Below, one piece after another: positions 42,842 to 52,264 of a stretch of 64,000 bases of DNA. This stretch comes from Mycobacterium sherrisii (lineage in GTDB: Bacteria > Actinomycetota > Actinomycetes > Mycobacteriales > Mycobacteriaceae). The notes beneath the pieces are model-generated. The model saw only the letters and a list, made by a program, of their open reading frames with translations. It was not told where the DNA came from and ran no database searches. Position 1 is the stretch's first letter, and each line of letters starts with the position of its first letter. The translations under genes and the position numbers were made by a program. Location: positions 79,675 through 143,674 of the forward strand of contig NZ_LQPT01000023.1 in the NCBI RefSeq assembly GCF_002102355.1, given 5' to 3'.

Positions 42842-43534
42842 ATGGTCAACATCAACGGATCGACGGTGGTGGTCACCGGAGGGCAACGCGGACTCGGCAA
42901 GGCGATCGTTGAGGAGTTTCTGCGGCGAGGCGCGGCGAAGGTTTACGCCACCGCTCGCTCACCGCAGCCCAGCGACGACCCTCGCATCGTGAGCGTGCCG
43001 CTCGACGTCACGCAGACCGAATCGGTTGCGGCGCTCGCCGTGCGGGCATCGGACGCCACCATCGTGGTCAACAACGCCGGCATTGCCGGGGCCACCCAAC
43101 TGCTCGGCAGCGACCTGGACGAGGTCCGCGAGGTCTTCGAGACCAATTACTTCGGCGCCCTGCGAGTGGCGCAGGCCTTCGCGCCGATCCTGGCCGAGAA
43201 CGGCGGCGGCGCACTGGTCGACATCAGCTCGGTGCTGGCCTGGATCGGCGGCTTCGGCGGCTACGGCGACTCGAAGGCGGCCATCTGGTCGCTGACCAAC
43301 TCGCTGCGCGTCGAGCTCGAGAAGCAGGGCACGCTGGTGACCGCCGTTCATCTGGGCTTCACCGACACCGACATGACTGCGTCCTTTGCGGTGCCGAAGA
43401 ACGATCCACGCGACGTCGCCCGCCAAATCGTGGACGGCATTCGGGATGATCAGGCAGAGGTGCTGGCCGACGAAACCAGTCGCCGCGTCAAGACGGCACT
43501 GGCGGGCCCGGCGGAGTTGCTGCGGGCCGGCTGA
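42842..43534 (+). CDS. Short-chain dehydrogenase/reductase
   Basis: 230 residues with the motif TGGQRGLGK, NNAG near residue 78 and catalytic YGDSK. ATG 42842 follows AAGGAG at eight-base spacing. The deduced size is at the low end for classical SDRs. It is the first gene after the operator shared with the CGNR regulator, so its expression likely responds to that sensor. Substrate unknown. Confidence 0.87.
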   Translation: MVNINGSTVVVTGGQRGLGKAIVEEFLRRGAAKVYATARSPQPSDDPRIVSVPLDVTQTESVAALAVRASDATIVVNNAGIAGATQLLGSDLDEVREVFETNYFGALRVAQAFAPILAENGGGALVDISSVLAWIGGFGGYGDSKAAIWSLTNSLRVELEKQGTLVTAVHLGFTDTDMTASFAVPKNDPRDVARQIVDGIRDDQAEVLADETSRRVKTALAGPAELLRAG

Positions 43535-43604
43535 GCGGGCGACCGCGCCGGGCGGGTTCGTGATCGGCACGCGCCGGGGTCGCTGGACATGTTTGGATTG
43601 GCCT

Positions 43605-44081
43605 ATGGCGGAAACGGATCCACAAGGCCCAGCAGGTCCAGAGGGTATTGTCAGCGCTTCGCGTGTCATCTCGGCCAGCGCCGAACGCATCTTCGAATTG
43701 ATCGCCGACCCGTCCCGACAACCGAGTTGGGACGGCAACGACAATCTCGAATCGGCTGCGCCGGGGCAGCGCGTCCGCGGGGTCGGTGACGTGTTCAAGA
43801 TGTTGCTGACCAACGGCCAAGTGCGGGAAAACCACGTGGTGGAGTTCATCGAAGGCGCCAAGATCGCTTGGCGCCCAGCAGAACCCGGCAAGAAACCGCC
43901 AGGGCATCTGTGGCGCTGGGAGCTCAACGCCATCAACGCCACACTGACCAACGTGACCCACACCTACGACTGGACGGCGCTGACCGACGCCACGCGGCTG
44001 GCGAAGGCGCGCTCGACGACGCCGGAGATGCTGCGCGAGTCGATGGACAAGCTGGCGTCGATCGCGCAGCGCACCGACTGA
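43605..44081 (+). CDS. SRPBCC family protein
   Basis: 158 residues from ATG 43605, chosen because the upstream extension of the frame overlaps the SDR gene. The pattern SASRVISASAERIFELIADPSRQPSWDGND followed by NHVVEFIEGAKIAWRPAEPG and a terminal helix is a helix-grip fold (polyketide cyclase/START-like). Such proteins in mycobacteria bind lipids or are uncharacterised. It is convergent with the methyltransferase gene, 4 bp away. Confidence 0.8.
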   Translation: MAETDPQGPAGPEGIVSASRVISASAERIFELIADPSRQPSWDGNDNLESAAPGQRVRGVGDVFKMLLTNGQVRENHVVEFIEGAKIAWRPAEPGKKPPGHLWRWELNAINATLTNVTHTYDWTALTDATRLAKARSTTPEMLRESMDKLASIAQRTD

Positions 44082-44085
44082 GGGC

Positions 44086-44823
44086 TCAGCCGTTCTTACC
44101 CCGGATCCACTGGAAGGTGCCGAGGTTGTGCACTCGCACGCTCACGAAGCCGTGCTCTTCCAGGACGTCGGCGATTTCGTCCTCGCCGAACGCGTGCGCG
44201 CCGAAGTTCGGCAGCAGCTGCCATAGGCGCGCGGCTCGCCCGACGGTCGGAACCATGATGGCCAGCCGGCCACCGGGGCGCAGCACCCGTGCCATCTCGG
44301 CCAGCGCGGTCACCGGATTCGGAATCAGTTGTAGGACCGCCAGGGCGATCACCGCGTCAACGGTGTTGTCCCGGAATGGAAGTCGCTGGGCGTCGGCGCG
44401 GATGAAGCCGACGTACGGGCCGGCCTCGTTGCGGATTGCGCGGGTCAGCATCGCCTCGGAGATGTCGACGCCCAGCGCCAGCCCGTCCTCGCCGGCGGCC
44501 CGCGCCAGCGACGCGGTCACCGTGCCGGGCCCGGAACCGACGTCCAGCGCGGTTCCGCCGGTCGGGATGTCCAGCCACTCGGCGGGGTGCTGCAAGGCGT
44601 TGAACAGCCGGCGCGACCAGGCTTGCGCGTTGTCGTAGAGCATCGATCCGATCGGCGAGGCCCACGCCGCCTGGATCGGGCCGGTGTTCTTCGGGACGTC
44701 GTCCGCGTTGCCGCCGAGCAGATCGAGGTATCCTTTACTGGTATCGGGCTCCGCCGGCGGGTCGATGAGCAGATCCAGCGCCCGGCGCAACGCGGGAGAT
44801 GGCGACACATGTACGTCGGTCAT
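44086..44823 (-). CDS. Class I SAM-dependent methyltransferase
   Basis: 245 residues from the ATG at 44823. The SAM-binding motif I reads ALDVGSGPGTVTASLA near residue 90, followed by GVDISEAM, RADAQRLPF and RVLRPGGRLAI, all typical of class I methyltransferases of the UbiE/Methyltransf_11 type. The target molecule is not known. The frame continues upstream into the neighbouring gene, but this ATG fits the family start. Confidence 0.87.
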   Translation of the reverse strand: MTDVHVSPSPALRRALDLLIDPPAEPDTSKGYLDLLGGNADDVPKNTGPIQAAWASPIGSMLYDNAQAWSRRLFNALQHPAEWLDIPTGGTALDVGSGPGTVTASLARAAGEDGLALGVDISEAMLTRAIRNEAGPYVGFIRADAQRLPFRDNTVDAVIALAVLQLIPNPVTALAEMARVLRPGGRLAIMVPTVGRAARLWQLLPNFGAHAFGEDEIADVLEEHGFVSVRVHNLGTFQWIRGKNG

Positions 44824-44957
44824 GCGACTCCTTTGCTGAAATATCAAGCTGTACAACAAAATCCAGGGGAGCTGCGGCAGTGAAGAAGATCGACCCCCTG
44901 CTGCGCAGCCTACGCGCGAGCGTCGGGCGCCTCGAGAGGCCGAGCGTGTGGATTTCG

Positions 44958-46325
44958 TTAACGATTGACGACGGAGTGCTCGCTCACCAGGGCGTACACC
45001 CGCCACATACCCGGTACCCCTTTGAGCGCGCTCTCGCCGCGGTCGGTGAACCGGTGCCGCGATCCGGTCACGATGTCCCGCAATGTCGAGGAGACGAGCA
45101 CCTCGCTGGGACCGGCCAGCGCGGCAACGCGTGCCCCGATGTGCACGGCCATTCCGGCCACGTCGGTGCCGCGCACCTCGACCTCGCCCGCGTGAATGCC
45201 GACCCGAACCTCGATGCCCAGCACCCGAACCGCGTCGACGATGGCGTCGGCGCACGCGATCGCCGCGCTCGGGCTGGTGAACGTGGCGACGAATCCGTCG
45301 CCGGCGGTGTTGACTTCGCGGCCGGCGAAGCGCTGGAGTTCCTGGCGCACGATCGTGTCGTGGTTGTCCAGCAGATCGCGCCACCGGTCGTCGCCGAGCA
45401 GGGCGGCGTGTTCGGTCGAACCGACGATGTCGGTGAACACGATGGTGGTGAGCAGCCGCTCGGCGGCCGCCCCGCCGCGCACGCCGGTGATGAACTCCTC
45501 GATCTCGTCGAGCATCGGCGCGGTATCGCCCACCCAGTACAGGGCGTCCTTTCCCGGCAGCTCGATCAGGCGCGATCCGGCGATGTGCTCGGCCAGGTAC
45601 CGGCCGTGCTCGACCGGACTGAACTCGGGGTTGTCGCGGTGCAGGATCAGTGTCGGCGCGCTGACGCGAGGCAGCGTCTCGCGCACGTCGGACTGCCGGA
45701 GCCTGGTGATGAACACGCGCGCCATGCTGGGCGAGGCGGCGCGGTTGCCGGCGTGGTCCCACCAGGCGCGGAACACGCCGTCGGAAGCGACGGACGGCGC
45801 GATGATGGCCAGCATGTCGAAGCCCTGCTCGACGGCGTCCGGTTCCATTCCGACGGTCGTGTAGGCCTCGGAGGCGCTTTCGTCGCTGCCGATCGGGTAG
45901 TCCGGCCCGCGCAGCGTGCGTGCCGCGCCGTTGAAGATCACCAGGTTGTTCACCCGCTCGGGGAAGTCGGCGGCCAGGACGAGGCCGGTCAACGACGTGA
46001 AGCCGGGCGCGAAGATCGTCGCCCGTTCACATCCGACCGCGTCCATCACGGCAAGCGCGTCTTGCGCCCAGAAGTTCGGCCCGATCACGTCCAGCGAGGG
46101 CACCCGCGACGACAAGCCGATGCCGCGCTGGTCGAACCGGATCACCCGGACAAAGGACGCCAGCCGACGATGGAAGCGGTACATCGACGGCTCGCTGTCG
46201 ACGCAGTCGATCGGTATGAGGGGGCCCGGCAACACCAACAGGTCGATCGGCCCATCGCCAAAAACCTGGTAGGCGATGTCTATCCCACCGCAGCTGGCGT
46301 ACCGCAGCCGTGGAACCGGCGCCAC
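44958..46325 (-). CDS. Alpha/beta hydrolase-adenylate cyclase fusion (LipJ-like)
   Basis: 455 residues. The N-terminal 270 residues form an alpha/beta hydrolase-like domain (FDQRGIGLS), but the usual GxSxG elbow reads FAPGFTS, so the nucleophile elbow is degenerate. The C-terminal part is a class III nucleotide cyclase domain: [11 protein letters not shown] with metal-binding Asp, [11 protein letters not shown] with the second Asp, and GIHAGEVEV. The same architecture and length occur in M. tuberculosis Rv1900c (LipJ, about 462 residues). It probably makes cAMP in response to a ligand sensed by the dead hydrolase domain; the ligand is unknown. Confidence 0.85.
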   Translation of the reverse strand: MAPVPRLRYASCGGIDIAYQVFGDGPIDLLVLPGPLIPIDCVDSEPSMYRFHRRLASFVRVIRFDQRGIGLSSRVPSLDVIGPNFWAQDALAVMDAVGCERATIFAPGFTSLTGLVLAADFPERVNNLVIFNGAARTLRGPDYPIGSDESASEAYTTVGMEPDAVEQGFDMLAIIAPSVASDGVFRAWWDHAGNRAASPSMARVFITRLRQSDVRETLPRVSAPTLILHRDNPEFSPVEHGRYLAEHIAGSRLIELPGKDALYWVGDTAPMLDEIEEFITGVRGGAAAERLLTTIVFTDIVGSTEHAALLGDDRWRDLLDNHDTIVRQELQRFAGREVNTAGDGFVATFTSPSAAIACADAIVDAVRVLGIEVRVGIHAGEVEVRGTDVAGMAVHIGARVAALAGPSEVLVSSTLRDIVTGSRHRFTDRGESALKGVPGMWRVYALVSEHSVVNR

Positions 46326-46356
46326 TCGTCCAGGTTAGTGCAGTGGCGCGACACGT

Positions 46357-46992
46357 CTATGGGACAGCTACACCACGTTGTCCAGGAGCGGTGTTGTCCA
46401 GGAGCGGTACCAGGTAGCGCGCGGCGTAGCCGCGGACGGCCGCGTCGTCGGCGATGTCCAGGCGGTCGGTGGGGAAGACGATGATGCCCAGCGCGACACG
46501 CAGCAGCACGTCGGCGATGTTGGCGAGGTCGGGCTCGGCAATCTCGGCTCCGCACCGGCGCAGGGTGCGGGCGATCCCGTCGGCGAATTGGCCGATGGGG
46601 AAGACATGCGAGCGGGAGAACAGACCGAACAACTCGGGTTCGCTCTGCACGATGCGCGAATACAGCGGCGAATCCTGGACCAGCCGAACGCCCAGGGTGA
46701 ACGCCTCGATCACTGCCTGCCGCGGGCCACAGCCCGCGGTGGCCCGGTCCAGGGTGGCGAAAAACAGCTCGGCTTCGCGCCGCACCACCCGTTCGACCAG
46801 ATCGTCTTTGGTGGGGAAGCGGCGGTAGACGGTGCTGCGGCTGACGCCGGCTTGCACGGCGACGTCCTCGATGTTCGCGCGGCGCACGCCGTAGGTCTCG
46901 AACACCGTCCGCGCGGTGTCGAGAATGGTTCGCTCCACGTCGGTGCCGTCTTCGACTTGACCGACCTGGCCGGCCGAGCTGCGGCTACGCAT
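46357..46992 (-). CDS. TetR family regulator with C-terminal 16-bp duplication
   Basis: 211 residues from the ATG at 46992. The HTH domain (ERTILDTARTVFETYGVRRANIEDVAVQAGVSRSTVYRRFPTKDDL) is clear. A 16-bp tandem duplication in the last codons shifts the frame, so the protein now ends LLDNTAPGQRGVAVP; without the repeat it would end LLDNVV. The tail is outside the DNA-binding domain and function may be kept. It is divergent from the MpaB-like oxygenase gene, with an inverted repeat in the 91-bp gap, and probably regulates it. Confidence 0.87.
   Translation of the reverse strand: MRSRSSAGQVGQVEDGTDVERTILDTARTVFETYGVRRANIEDVAVQAGVSRSTVYRRFPTKDDLVERVVRREAELFFATLDRATAGCGPRQAVIEAFTLGVRLVQDSPLYSRIVQSEPELFGLFSRSHVFPIGQFADGIARTLRRCGAEIAEPDLANIADVLLRVALGIIVFPTDRLDIADDAAVRGYAARYLVPLLDNTAPGQRGVAVP
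46377..46408. repeat. 16-bp perfect tandem duplication
   Basis: GTTGTCCAGGAGCGGT occurs twice head to tail (46377-46392 and 46393-46408) at the 3' end of the TetR gene. Because 16 is not a multiple of three, it changes the C-terminal reading frame and delays the stop codon. Confidence 0.9.
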
Positions 46993-47045
46993 GACTACCG
47001 ACCCCCAGTGCGATGGCGAACGCCCAAATGTTAGCGTGGAACAAA

Positions 47046-47061
47046 GATACATTTTTGTGTC
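47046..47061. promoter_or_regulatory. Likely TetR operator before the MpaB-like gene
   Basis: GATACA-TTTT-TGTGTC is an imperfect inverted repeat (five of six arm bases pair) in the divergent tetR/mpaB-like promoter, 22 bp before the oxygenase GTG start. A flanking ACAAA...TTTGT pair extends it. It is a reasonable site for the adjacent TetR protein. Confidence 0.45.
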
Positions 47062-47083
47062 AGTGGTTCAGGGGAGGTGGGCC

Positions 47084-48037
47084 GTGACTGCCCAGCAGGA
47101 CCGGCTGGCCGGCCCGAACGCCGGTGCGCTGTTCGATTCCCGCGTTCGGGAAGCCGTGCCCGTGGTGCTCGACGAGCCGGTTGACGCCCACGCCCGACTG
47201 GGCCCCGACTCCCTGATCTGGAAGTTTTACGGCGATCACCGCACTCAGTTCTTCGGGTTTCAGCGCGTGGCCGGTGTGGAGAACTGCATTGAGCAACTCG
47301 CCCAGGGCGTGTTCGATCACTCGGTGGTTTTCAGCGACACCCTGGGTCGCGCCAAACGGACGGCGCCGCCGCTGATGAAGACGGTTTACTCCGACGACCC
47401 GCACGAGTGGGGCCGCAAGGTGCGTGACTTCCACAAGCCGATCAAGGGGACGATCAGCGACGGCTCCCGGTATCACGCGTTGAATCCCGAGTTGTTCTAT
47501 TGGGCGCACGCGACTTTCGTCGATCAGGTCATCTACAACACCGACACGTTCATCCGCCGCCTCTCGGATGCGGAGAAGGAACAGATCTTCGAGGAAGGCA
47601 AGGTCTGGTACCGCCTCTACGGCGTCAGCGACCGCGGTCAGCCACAGACCTACACCGAGTTCCTCTCCTACTGGGATCAGATGCTCGAACGGTTCGTGCC
47701 GCACAAGACGGTCCTGTACGGAACCGGCTACATCCGCAAGGGCATCCCGGCGCCGCGCCGGATACCCAAGCCGATCTGGGCGGTGCTGGCCGCCCCGCTG
47801 AACGCCTACACCCGCCTGGTACTGGTCGGCACCATGCCGCCACAGATGCGCGAGGTGTGTCAGCTGCACTGGAATGCCAAGAAAGAGAGACGGTTTCAGC
47901 GTTTCGCGGCCGTTATGCGCGCGTTGAACCCGTTGATCAACCGGCTGCCGCTGCCGCTGCTTTACGCGCCGTGGGCGGTGACGGCGTGGCGCCGCGCGGG
48001 CGTCGACCCCCGCCGGCTGCACAATCGAGCGGCCTAA
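47084..48037 (+). CDS. MpaB/rubber-oxygenase family protein (DUF2236)
   Basis: 317 residues from GTG 47084, preceded by GGGGAGG. The DUF2236 core is visible: LIWKFYGDHRTQFFGFQRVAG, the histidine segment DDPHEWGRKVRDFHKPIKG and WAHATFVDQVIYN. The family includes the latex-clearing oxygenase Lcp and the fungal MpaB oxygenase, which bind b-type heme and cleave double bonds. The substrate here is unknown; an acyl or terpenoid chain is plausible. An SDR gene follows on the same strand. Confidence 0.8.
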   Translation: MTAQQDRLAGPNAGALFDSRVREAVPVVLDEPVDAHARLGPDSLIWKFYGDHRTQFFGFQRVAGVENCIEQLAQGVFDHSVVFSDTLGRAKRTAPPLMKTVYSDDPHEWGRKVRDFHKPIKGTISDGSRYHALNPELFYWAHATFVDQVIYNTDTFIRRLSDAEKEQIFEEGKVWYRLYGVSDRGQPQTYTEFLSYWDQMLERFVPHKTVLYGTGYIRKGIPAPRRIPKPIWAVLAAPLNAYTRLVLVGTMPPQMREVCQLHWNAKKERRFQRFAAVMRALNPLINRLPLPLLYAPWAVTAWRRAGVDPRRLHNRAA

Positions 48038-48153
48038 CCGAGCAGTTGCCGAGGTTTTCGGGACGTCATCGCGGTCCTGACGGAGACTGGTGGTTACCCC
48101 GCGCCATACCGGGGCATCCCGCTACGTCGGCCCCAAGCGTGAGGAGTACCGCG

Positions 48154-48933
48154 ATGCAGATGACGGGTAATACCGTGCTGGTCACCGGCGGCGGAACCGG
48201 TATCGGACGCGGTCTGGCCGAGTCATTGCACCAGTTCGGCAACAAGGTGGTGATCGCCGGCCGCCGCCGCGACGCCCTGCAGGCCGTCGTGTCGGCCAAC
48301 CCCGGAATCGAGTGCATGCCGCTGGATCAGGCCGACGCCGCGGACGTCCGGCGCTTCGTCGTCGAACTGACCGACCGTCATCCCGACCTCAACGTGGTGG
48401 TCAACAACGCCGGGATACAGCGAGTCGAAGACCTGACCGCCACCAACATCGGGCTGGCCGAGCAGAGCATCGCGATCAACCTGGTGGGCCCGATCCGGCT
48501 GATTTCGGCCCTACTTCCGGGGCTGCTGCGCAAGCCGCGCGCGGCAATCATCAACGTGACGTCCGGCCTGGCCTTCATGCCCAGCGCGCTGACACCGACC
48601 TACTGCGCCGCCAAGGCGGCGCTGCACTCCTACACCCAATCGCTGCGCTTCCAGCTACGCGGAACACCCGTCGACGTCATCGAGATCATCCCCCCGCAGG
48701 TGCAGACCGCACTGCAGGGCGAACGGGGATTCGACCCCAGCGGGATGCCGGTGGACGAGTTCATCGCCGAGACGATGTCCCTGTTGCAGGCGCAGCCCCA
48801 GGCCGACGAGATCGTGGTGGAGCGCGCCAAGGCTTTCCGGTACGCCGAACGCGACGGCACCTACGACGACATCTATCCCGTATTCAACGAGGCGATAACG
48901 TCGTGGTTCCGCCGCGAAAGCGATAAGGGCTGA
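48154..48933 (+). CDS. DltE-like short-chain dehydrogenase
   Basis: 259 residues from ATG 48154 after GAGGAG. It has TGGGTGIGRG, NNAG near residue 87, and YCAAKAALHSYTQSLR with the catalytic Tyr and Lys. The sequence resembles DltE-type SDRs. It is the second gene behind the MpaB-like oxygenase and may process the aldehyde or alcohol produced by it, or by the acid-reductase pair further along; this is only positional evidence. Confidence 0.85.
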   Translation: MQMTGNTVLVTGGGTGIGRGLAESLHQFGNKVVIAGRRRDALQAVVSANPGIECMPLDQADAADVRRFVVELTDRHPDLNVVVNNAGIQRVEDLTATNIGLAEQSIAINLVGPIRLISALLPGLLRKPRAAIINVTSGLAFMPSALTPTYCAAKAALHSYTQSLRFQLRGTPVDVIEIIPPQVQTALQGERGFDPSGMPVDEFIAETMSLLQAQPQADEIVVERAKAFRYAERDGTYDDIYPVFNEAITSWFRRESDKG

Positions 48934-49025
48934 AAACCTTGCGGCCACGCGGAATTCGCCGCCGTATGGACAGACGTTCAATCGCTGTATGCCTGGCCGA
49001 ACCCGAGCCGCCGTAGCCAACGGCG

Positions 49026-50144
49026 GTGGCATCCGACAGGATCGAAGCCATGGCCGGTGTCGACTTTTCACTGTTGGACGTCCCGAGATCCGAACCGATC
49101 GACGACCCCGACGCTTACCTGCGTGCCGCGATCGCCTGGCACTTCGGCCAGGACACCGGCTCGGCCTTTTGGTTGCGAGCCGCCGAGACGCTGGACTTCG
49201 AGCCGTTGACCGACGTCACCACATACGAGGATCTGCGGCGATTCCCCAATCTGCTGACCGAGCTGCGCAACGTACCGATCGAGGACCTGATTCCGCGGGG
49301 GTACGGTTCGCCGCCGCCGGTGCCGCAGATATTCGAGTCCGGTGGCACCACCGGCGCGCCGAAACGCACCGCGCAGCTTCCCGATTGGGTCGCCCAGGTC
49401 ATCGACTGGCAGACCGAGGACTTCGCCGCCGGCGGCTTCCGGCGTGGTCAGGGCTTTTTGTGCCTGATGCCGAGCGGGCCGCACGGCGTGGGTTACTTTT
49501 CGCGGCTGGTCTCCGAACGCCTGGGCTCGGCGTTTCACGCGATCGACATCGATCCGCGCTGGGTGAAGAAGATCGCGGCGCAGCATGCCGCGGCGCAAAA
49601 TGTCGCGGCCTACGTCGACCATGTTCTCGAGCAGGCCACTTACGTGCTGCAGACGCAGAACGTCGCCAACCTGCACGCCACGCCGCCGTTGCTGGAAGCC
49701 ATGGCCCGCAACGACGACTTGGTGGACCTGGTGAACGCCAAGATTCGTTACCTGTTGCTCAGCGGCGCGCACGTGGACGCCGACACGCTGGACCTGCTGC
49801 GCGGCATCTTCCCGGACACGACGATCACGATGGCCTTCGGCAGCACGATGATTCTCTCGCAGGCAATCACCCGAATCGACGGTGACGCCTTCGTGTTCGA
49901 CCCGCGGACGCCCTACGTCGTGTTCTGGGTCATCGATCCGGATACCGGCGAGCAGGTGCCCTACGGTCAACTCGGTCAGGTTGTGATGAACCACATCAGC
50001 AAGGGCATGTTCCTGCCGAACAATCTGGAGCGCGACATGGCGATCCGAATGCCCGGTCCGGCCGGCCCGCTCAGCGATTCGGTCAGCGCTGTGCGGCCCG
50101 TCCTTACCTTCGAGGGTGCGGCCGTGATCGAGGGCGTGTACTGA
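49026..50144 (+). CDS. Adenylating enzyme (EhpF/phenazine antibiotic type)
   Basis: 372 residues, shorter than a normal acyl-CoA synthetase because the C-terminal lid domain is missing. The P-loop reads ESGGTTGAPKRTAQ near residue 103, and a partial adenylate core SGAHVDADTLDLLR and AFGSTMIL follows. Such reduced ANL proteins (as EhpF of phenazine synthesis) activate an aryl acid for reduction by an aldehyde-dehydrogenase-like partner, and the gene that follows encodes exactly such a partner one base later. The N-terminus may begin at a methionine eight codons downstream. Confidence 0.7.
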   Translation: MASDRIEAMAGVDFSLLDVPRSEPIDDPDAYLRAAIAWHFGQDTGSAFWLRAAETLDFEPLTDVTTYEDLRRFPNLLTELRNVPIEDLIPRGYGSPPPVPQIFESGGTTGAPKRTAQLPDWVAQVIDWQTEDFAAGGFRRGQGFLCLMPSGPHGVGYFSRLVSERLGSAFHAIDIDPRWVKKIAAQHAAAQNVAAYVDHVLEQATYVLQTQNVANLHATPPLLEAMARNDDLVDLVNAKIRYLLLSGAHVDADTLDLLRGIFPDTTITMAFGSTMILSQAITRIDGDAFVFDPRTPYVVFWVIDPDTGEQVPYGQLGQVVMNHISKGMFLPNNLERDMAIRMPGPAGPLSDSVSAVRPVLTFEGAAVIEGVY

Positions 50145-50145
50145 C

Positions 50146-51543
50146 GTGAGCGGCGAAACCCGAAGCGCGACCGCGGAATTGGTGGGCATCGACGCGCTCG
50201 GACCCGACGGCGAGTATCGGACCCGTAACCGGCAGGTGATCGCCACCACGGCGGGCACGCCGATCGCCGAGTTGAGCCTGGTGCCGCCGCTGTACGTGAC
50301 ACGCACCATCAATGCCCAGCGCAAGGCGGTGCCGCTGCCCGCTGTCCCGCGCGAAGACGCGCTGGCCGAAGCGGCCCGGATCTTTCGGACCGGCGTCATC
50401 GGGGGCATGGACTTCGCCGCGTACGTCGCGCTGGCCAGCCGGATTTCGGGTGTCCCGATCGCGGTCACCCGTGCCGCCGCACATGGCGTCGGCGACGCGG
50501 TGGCGGATGCGGTCGACGCAGTGCGGCCCGCCCGACCGGTCGGCGCGGCCGGTGACTGGCGCGACGAACGCACCCGCGCCGGCGCCGCGGTGTGGACCCG
50601 GCGCGGCGAGGTCTTTGCCGTGCTCGCTGCCGGAAACGGCGCGGGGGTGCACGGCACGTGGCCGCAAGCGCTCGCCTTGGGCTACCGGGTCGCGGTGCGA
50701 CCCTCCCGGCGTGAACCCCTGACCGGGCACCGGCTCGTGAACGCGTTGCGCCAGGCCGGGTTTCGCGGCGAAGACGTCACCTTTTTGCCGACCGATCACC
50801 GGGCGGCCGACGAGATCGTCCGCGCCGCCGACCTTGCCCTGGTGTACGGCGGCCAGGACGTCGTGGACAAATACGCCGATGACCCGAGGGTGTGGGTGAA
50901 CGGCCCGGGCCGGGCGAAGATCCTGATCACCGCGAGCCACGACTGGCGCGACTACCTCGACCTGATCGTCGACTCGATCGCAAACCTGGGCGGAATGGCC
51001 TGCGTCAACGCCACCGCGGTGTTGTACGAGGGCGATCCGGCCCCACTCGCCGCGGCTGTCGCCGAACGGCTGTCGGCGATCGAGCCGATGCCCACCGAGG
51101 ACGAGCGCGCGGTGTTGCCCACGCAGCCGGTCGCCACGGCGCGGGCGCTCGCGGACCACCTGGCGGTCAAGGCCGCCGGCGCGACTGCGCTGCTGGGCGC
51201 CGACCAGGTCGTCGCCGCGGTGGGAGACGGCTGCGCCGCCCTGCGCCCCGCCGTGCATCTGCTGAGCGAACCCGACGCCGACAAGCTCAACGTCGAACTA
51301 CCGTTCCCCTGCGTGTGGATCGCGCCGTGGTCGCGCGACGACGGCCTGGAACCACTGCGAAAGTCGTTGGTAATCACCGTGATCACCGATGACGACGGCC
51401 TGGTCGACGCCTTACTGGGCGAACCGACGGTGAGCAATGTCTATCGCGGCAACCGGCCGACGCCCTACAGCGCGCCGGGCATTCCGCACGACGGATTCCT
51501 GGCGGATTTCCTGATGCGCAACAAGGGATTCGTGCGGGACTAG
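50146..51543 (+). CDS. Aldehyde dehydrogenase-like acyl/aryl reductase
   Basis: 465 residues from GTG 50146, one base after the upstream stop. It belongs to the aldehyde dehydrogenase fold family: the nucleophile cysteine lies in [12 protein letters not shown] near residue 285, and [32 protein letters not shown] is the nucleotide-binding side. With the reduced adenylating protein encoded before it, it fits a two-protein carboxylic acid reductase (EhpF/EhpG-like) that turns an activated acid into an aldehyde using NAD(P)H. The product aldehyde could then be handled by the nearby SDR. Confidence 0.75.
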   Translation: MSGETRSATAELVGIDALGPDGEYRTRNRQVIATTAGTPIAELSLVPPLYVTRTINAQRKAVPLPAVPREDALAEAARIFRTGVIGGMDFAAYVALASRISGVPIAVTRAAAHGVGDAVADAVDAVRPARPVGAAGDWRDERTRAGAAVWTRRGEVFAVLAAGNGAGVHGTWPQALALGYRVAVRPSRREPLTGHRLVNALRQAGFRGEDVTFLPTDHRAADEIVRAADLALVYGGQDVVDKYADDPRVWVNGPGRAKILITASHDWRDYLDLIVDSIANLGGMACVNATAVLYEGDPAPLAAAVAERLSAIEPMPTEDERAVLPTQPVATARALADHLAVKAAGATALLGADQVVAAVGDGCAALRPAVHLLSEPDADKLNVELPFPCVWIAPWSRDDGLEPLRKSLVITVITDDDGLVDALLGEPTVSNVYRGNRPTPYSAPGIPHDGFLADFLMRNKGFVRD

Positions 51544-51794
51544 CTGCGGGTGGTCGCGGGATAGGGCAACAGCGCCACCTCGCGAGCGTTCTTGATCGCG
51601 GTGGCTACCTGCCGTTGCTGCTGGACCGTCAGGCCGGTGACGCGTCGCGACCGAATCTTGCCGCGGTCGGAGATGAACACCCGCAACGTGTTGGTGTCCT
51701 TGTAATCGACGGTCTTCAGGCCGAGGCTGGCGAGCAGATTCTTGCGCTTCTCTCCCGACACCGGCTTGTTCGGCCGCCTGACTTTGCCGGCCAT
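51540..51794 (-). CDS. rpsR2: Ribosomal protein S18, zinc-independent paralogue
   Basis: 84 residues with the S18 core ([54 protein letters not shown]). It contains no cysteine, so it is the zinc-free (C-) form. It is last in a four-gene operon with S14, L33 and L28 paralogues, matching the mycobacterial zinc-starvation ribosomal set. The stop overlaps that of the convergent dehydrogenase-like gene. Confidence 0.93.
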   Translation of the reverse strand: MAGKVRRPNKPVSGEKRKNLLASLGLKTVDYKDTNTLRVFISDRGKIRSRRVTGLTVQQQRQVATAIKNAREVALLPYPATTRS

Positions 51795-52100
51795 TCACCA
51801 ACTCGCTTTCCGGATACCGGGCAGTTCCCCGCGATGGGCCAGTTCGCGCATCCGCACCCGCGACAGCCCAAACTTGCGCAGCTGCCCGCGCGGGCGGCCA
51901 TCGATCGCGTCGCGGTTGCGGATCCGCACCGCGCTGGCGTCGCGGGGCTGGCGGGCCAGTGCTTGCTGCGCGGCCAGTCGCTGCTCGGGTGTGCTCTGCG
52001 GCGATCGAATGATCTCTTTGAGACCGGCCCGCCGTTCGGCGTAGCGTGCGACGATCTCGCGGCGCTTGTCGTTCTTGACGATCTTGGACTTCTTGGCCAT
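51795..52100 (-). CDS. rpsN2: Ribosomal protein S14, zinc-independent paralogue
   Basis: 101 residues, the long S14 form without the CxxC zinc ribbon: [28 protein letters not shown] near the start and [29 protein letters not shown] at the end. It directly abuts rpsR2 (no gap) and shares one base (TGATG) with the L33 gene upstream. It replaces the zinc-binding S14 in zinc-poor cells. Confidence 0.93.
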   Translation of the reverse strand: MAKKSKIVKNDKRREIVARYAERRAGLKEIIRSPQSTPEQRLAAQQALARQPRDASAVRIRNRDAIDGRPRGQLRKFGLSRVRMRELAHRGELPGIRKASW

Positions 52101-52264
52101 CAGCGCTCTTCCCGGAACTCGACGTGGCGGCGCACGACCGGGTCGTACTTGCGCAGCGTCAGCCGGTCGGGGTCGTTGCGCCGGTTTTTGCGGGTGATGT
52201 AGGTGTAGCCGGTGCCGGCGGTGGACCGCAGCTTGACCAGGGGACGAATCATGTTGCGCGCCAT
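52100..52264 (-). CDS. rpmG: Ribosomal protein L33, zinc-independent paralogue
   Basis: 54 residues from the ATG at 52264 ([14 protein letters not shown]), with the L33 signature [24 protein letters not shown]. No cysteines are present, so this is the C- form. It overlaps the L28 gene upstream and the S14 gene downstream by one base each, implying tight coupling. Confidence 0.92.
   Translation of the reverse strand: MARNMIRPLVKLRSTAGTGYTYITRKNRRNDPDRLTLRKYDPVVRRHVEFREER

Noticed and set aside
44880-44970. GTG-started frame (MKKIDPLLRSLR...) upstream of the methyltransferase
   Set aside because: It continues only as the antisense shadow of the LipJ-like gene and has no ribosome binding site of note.
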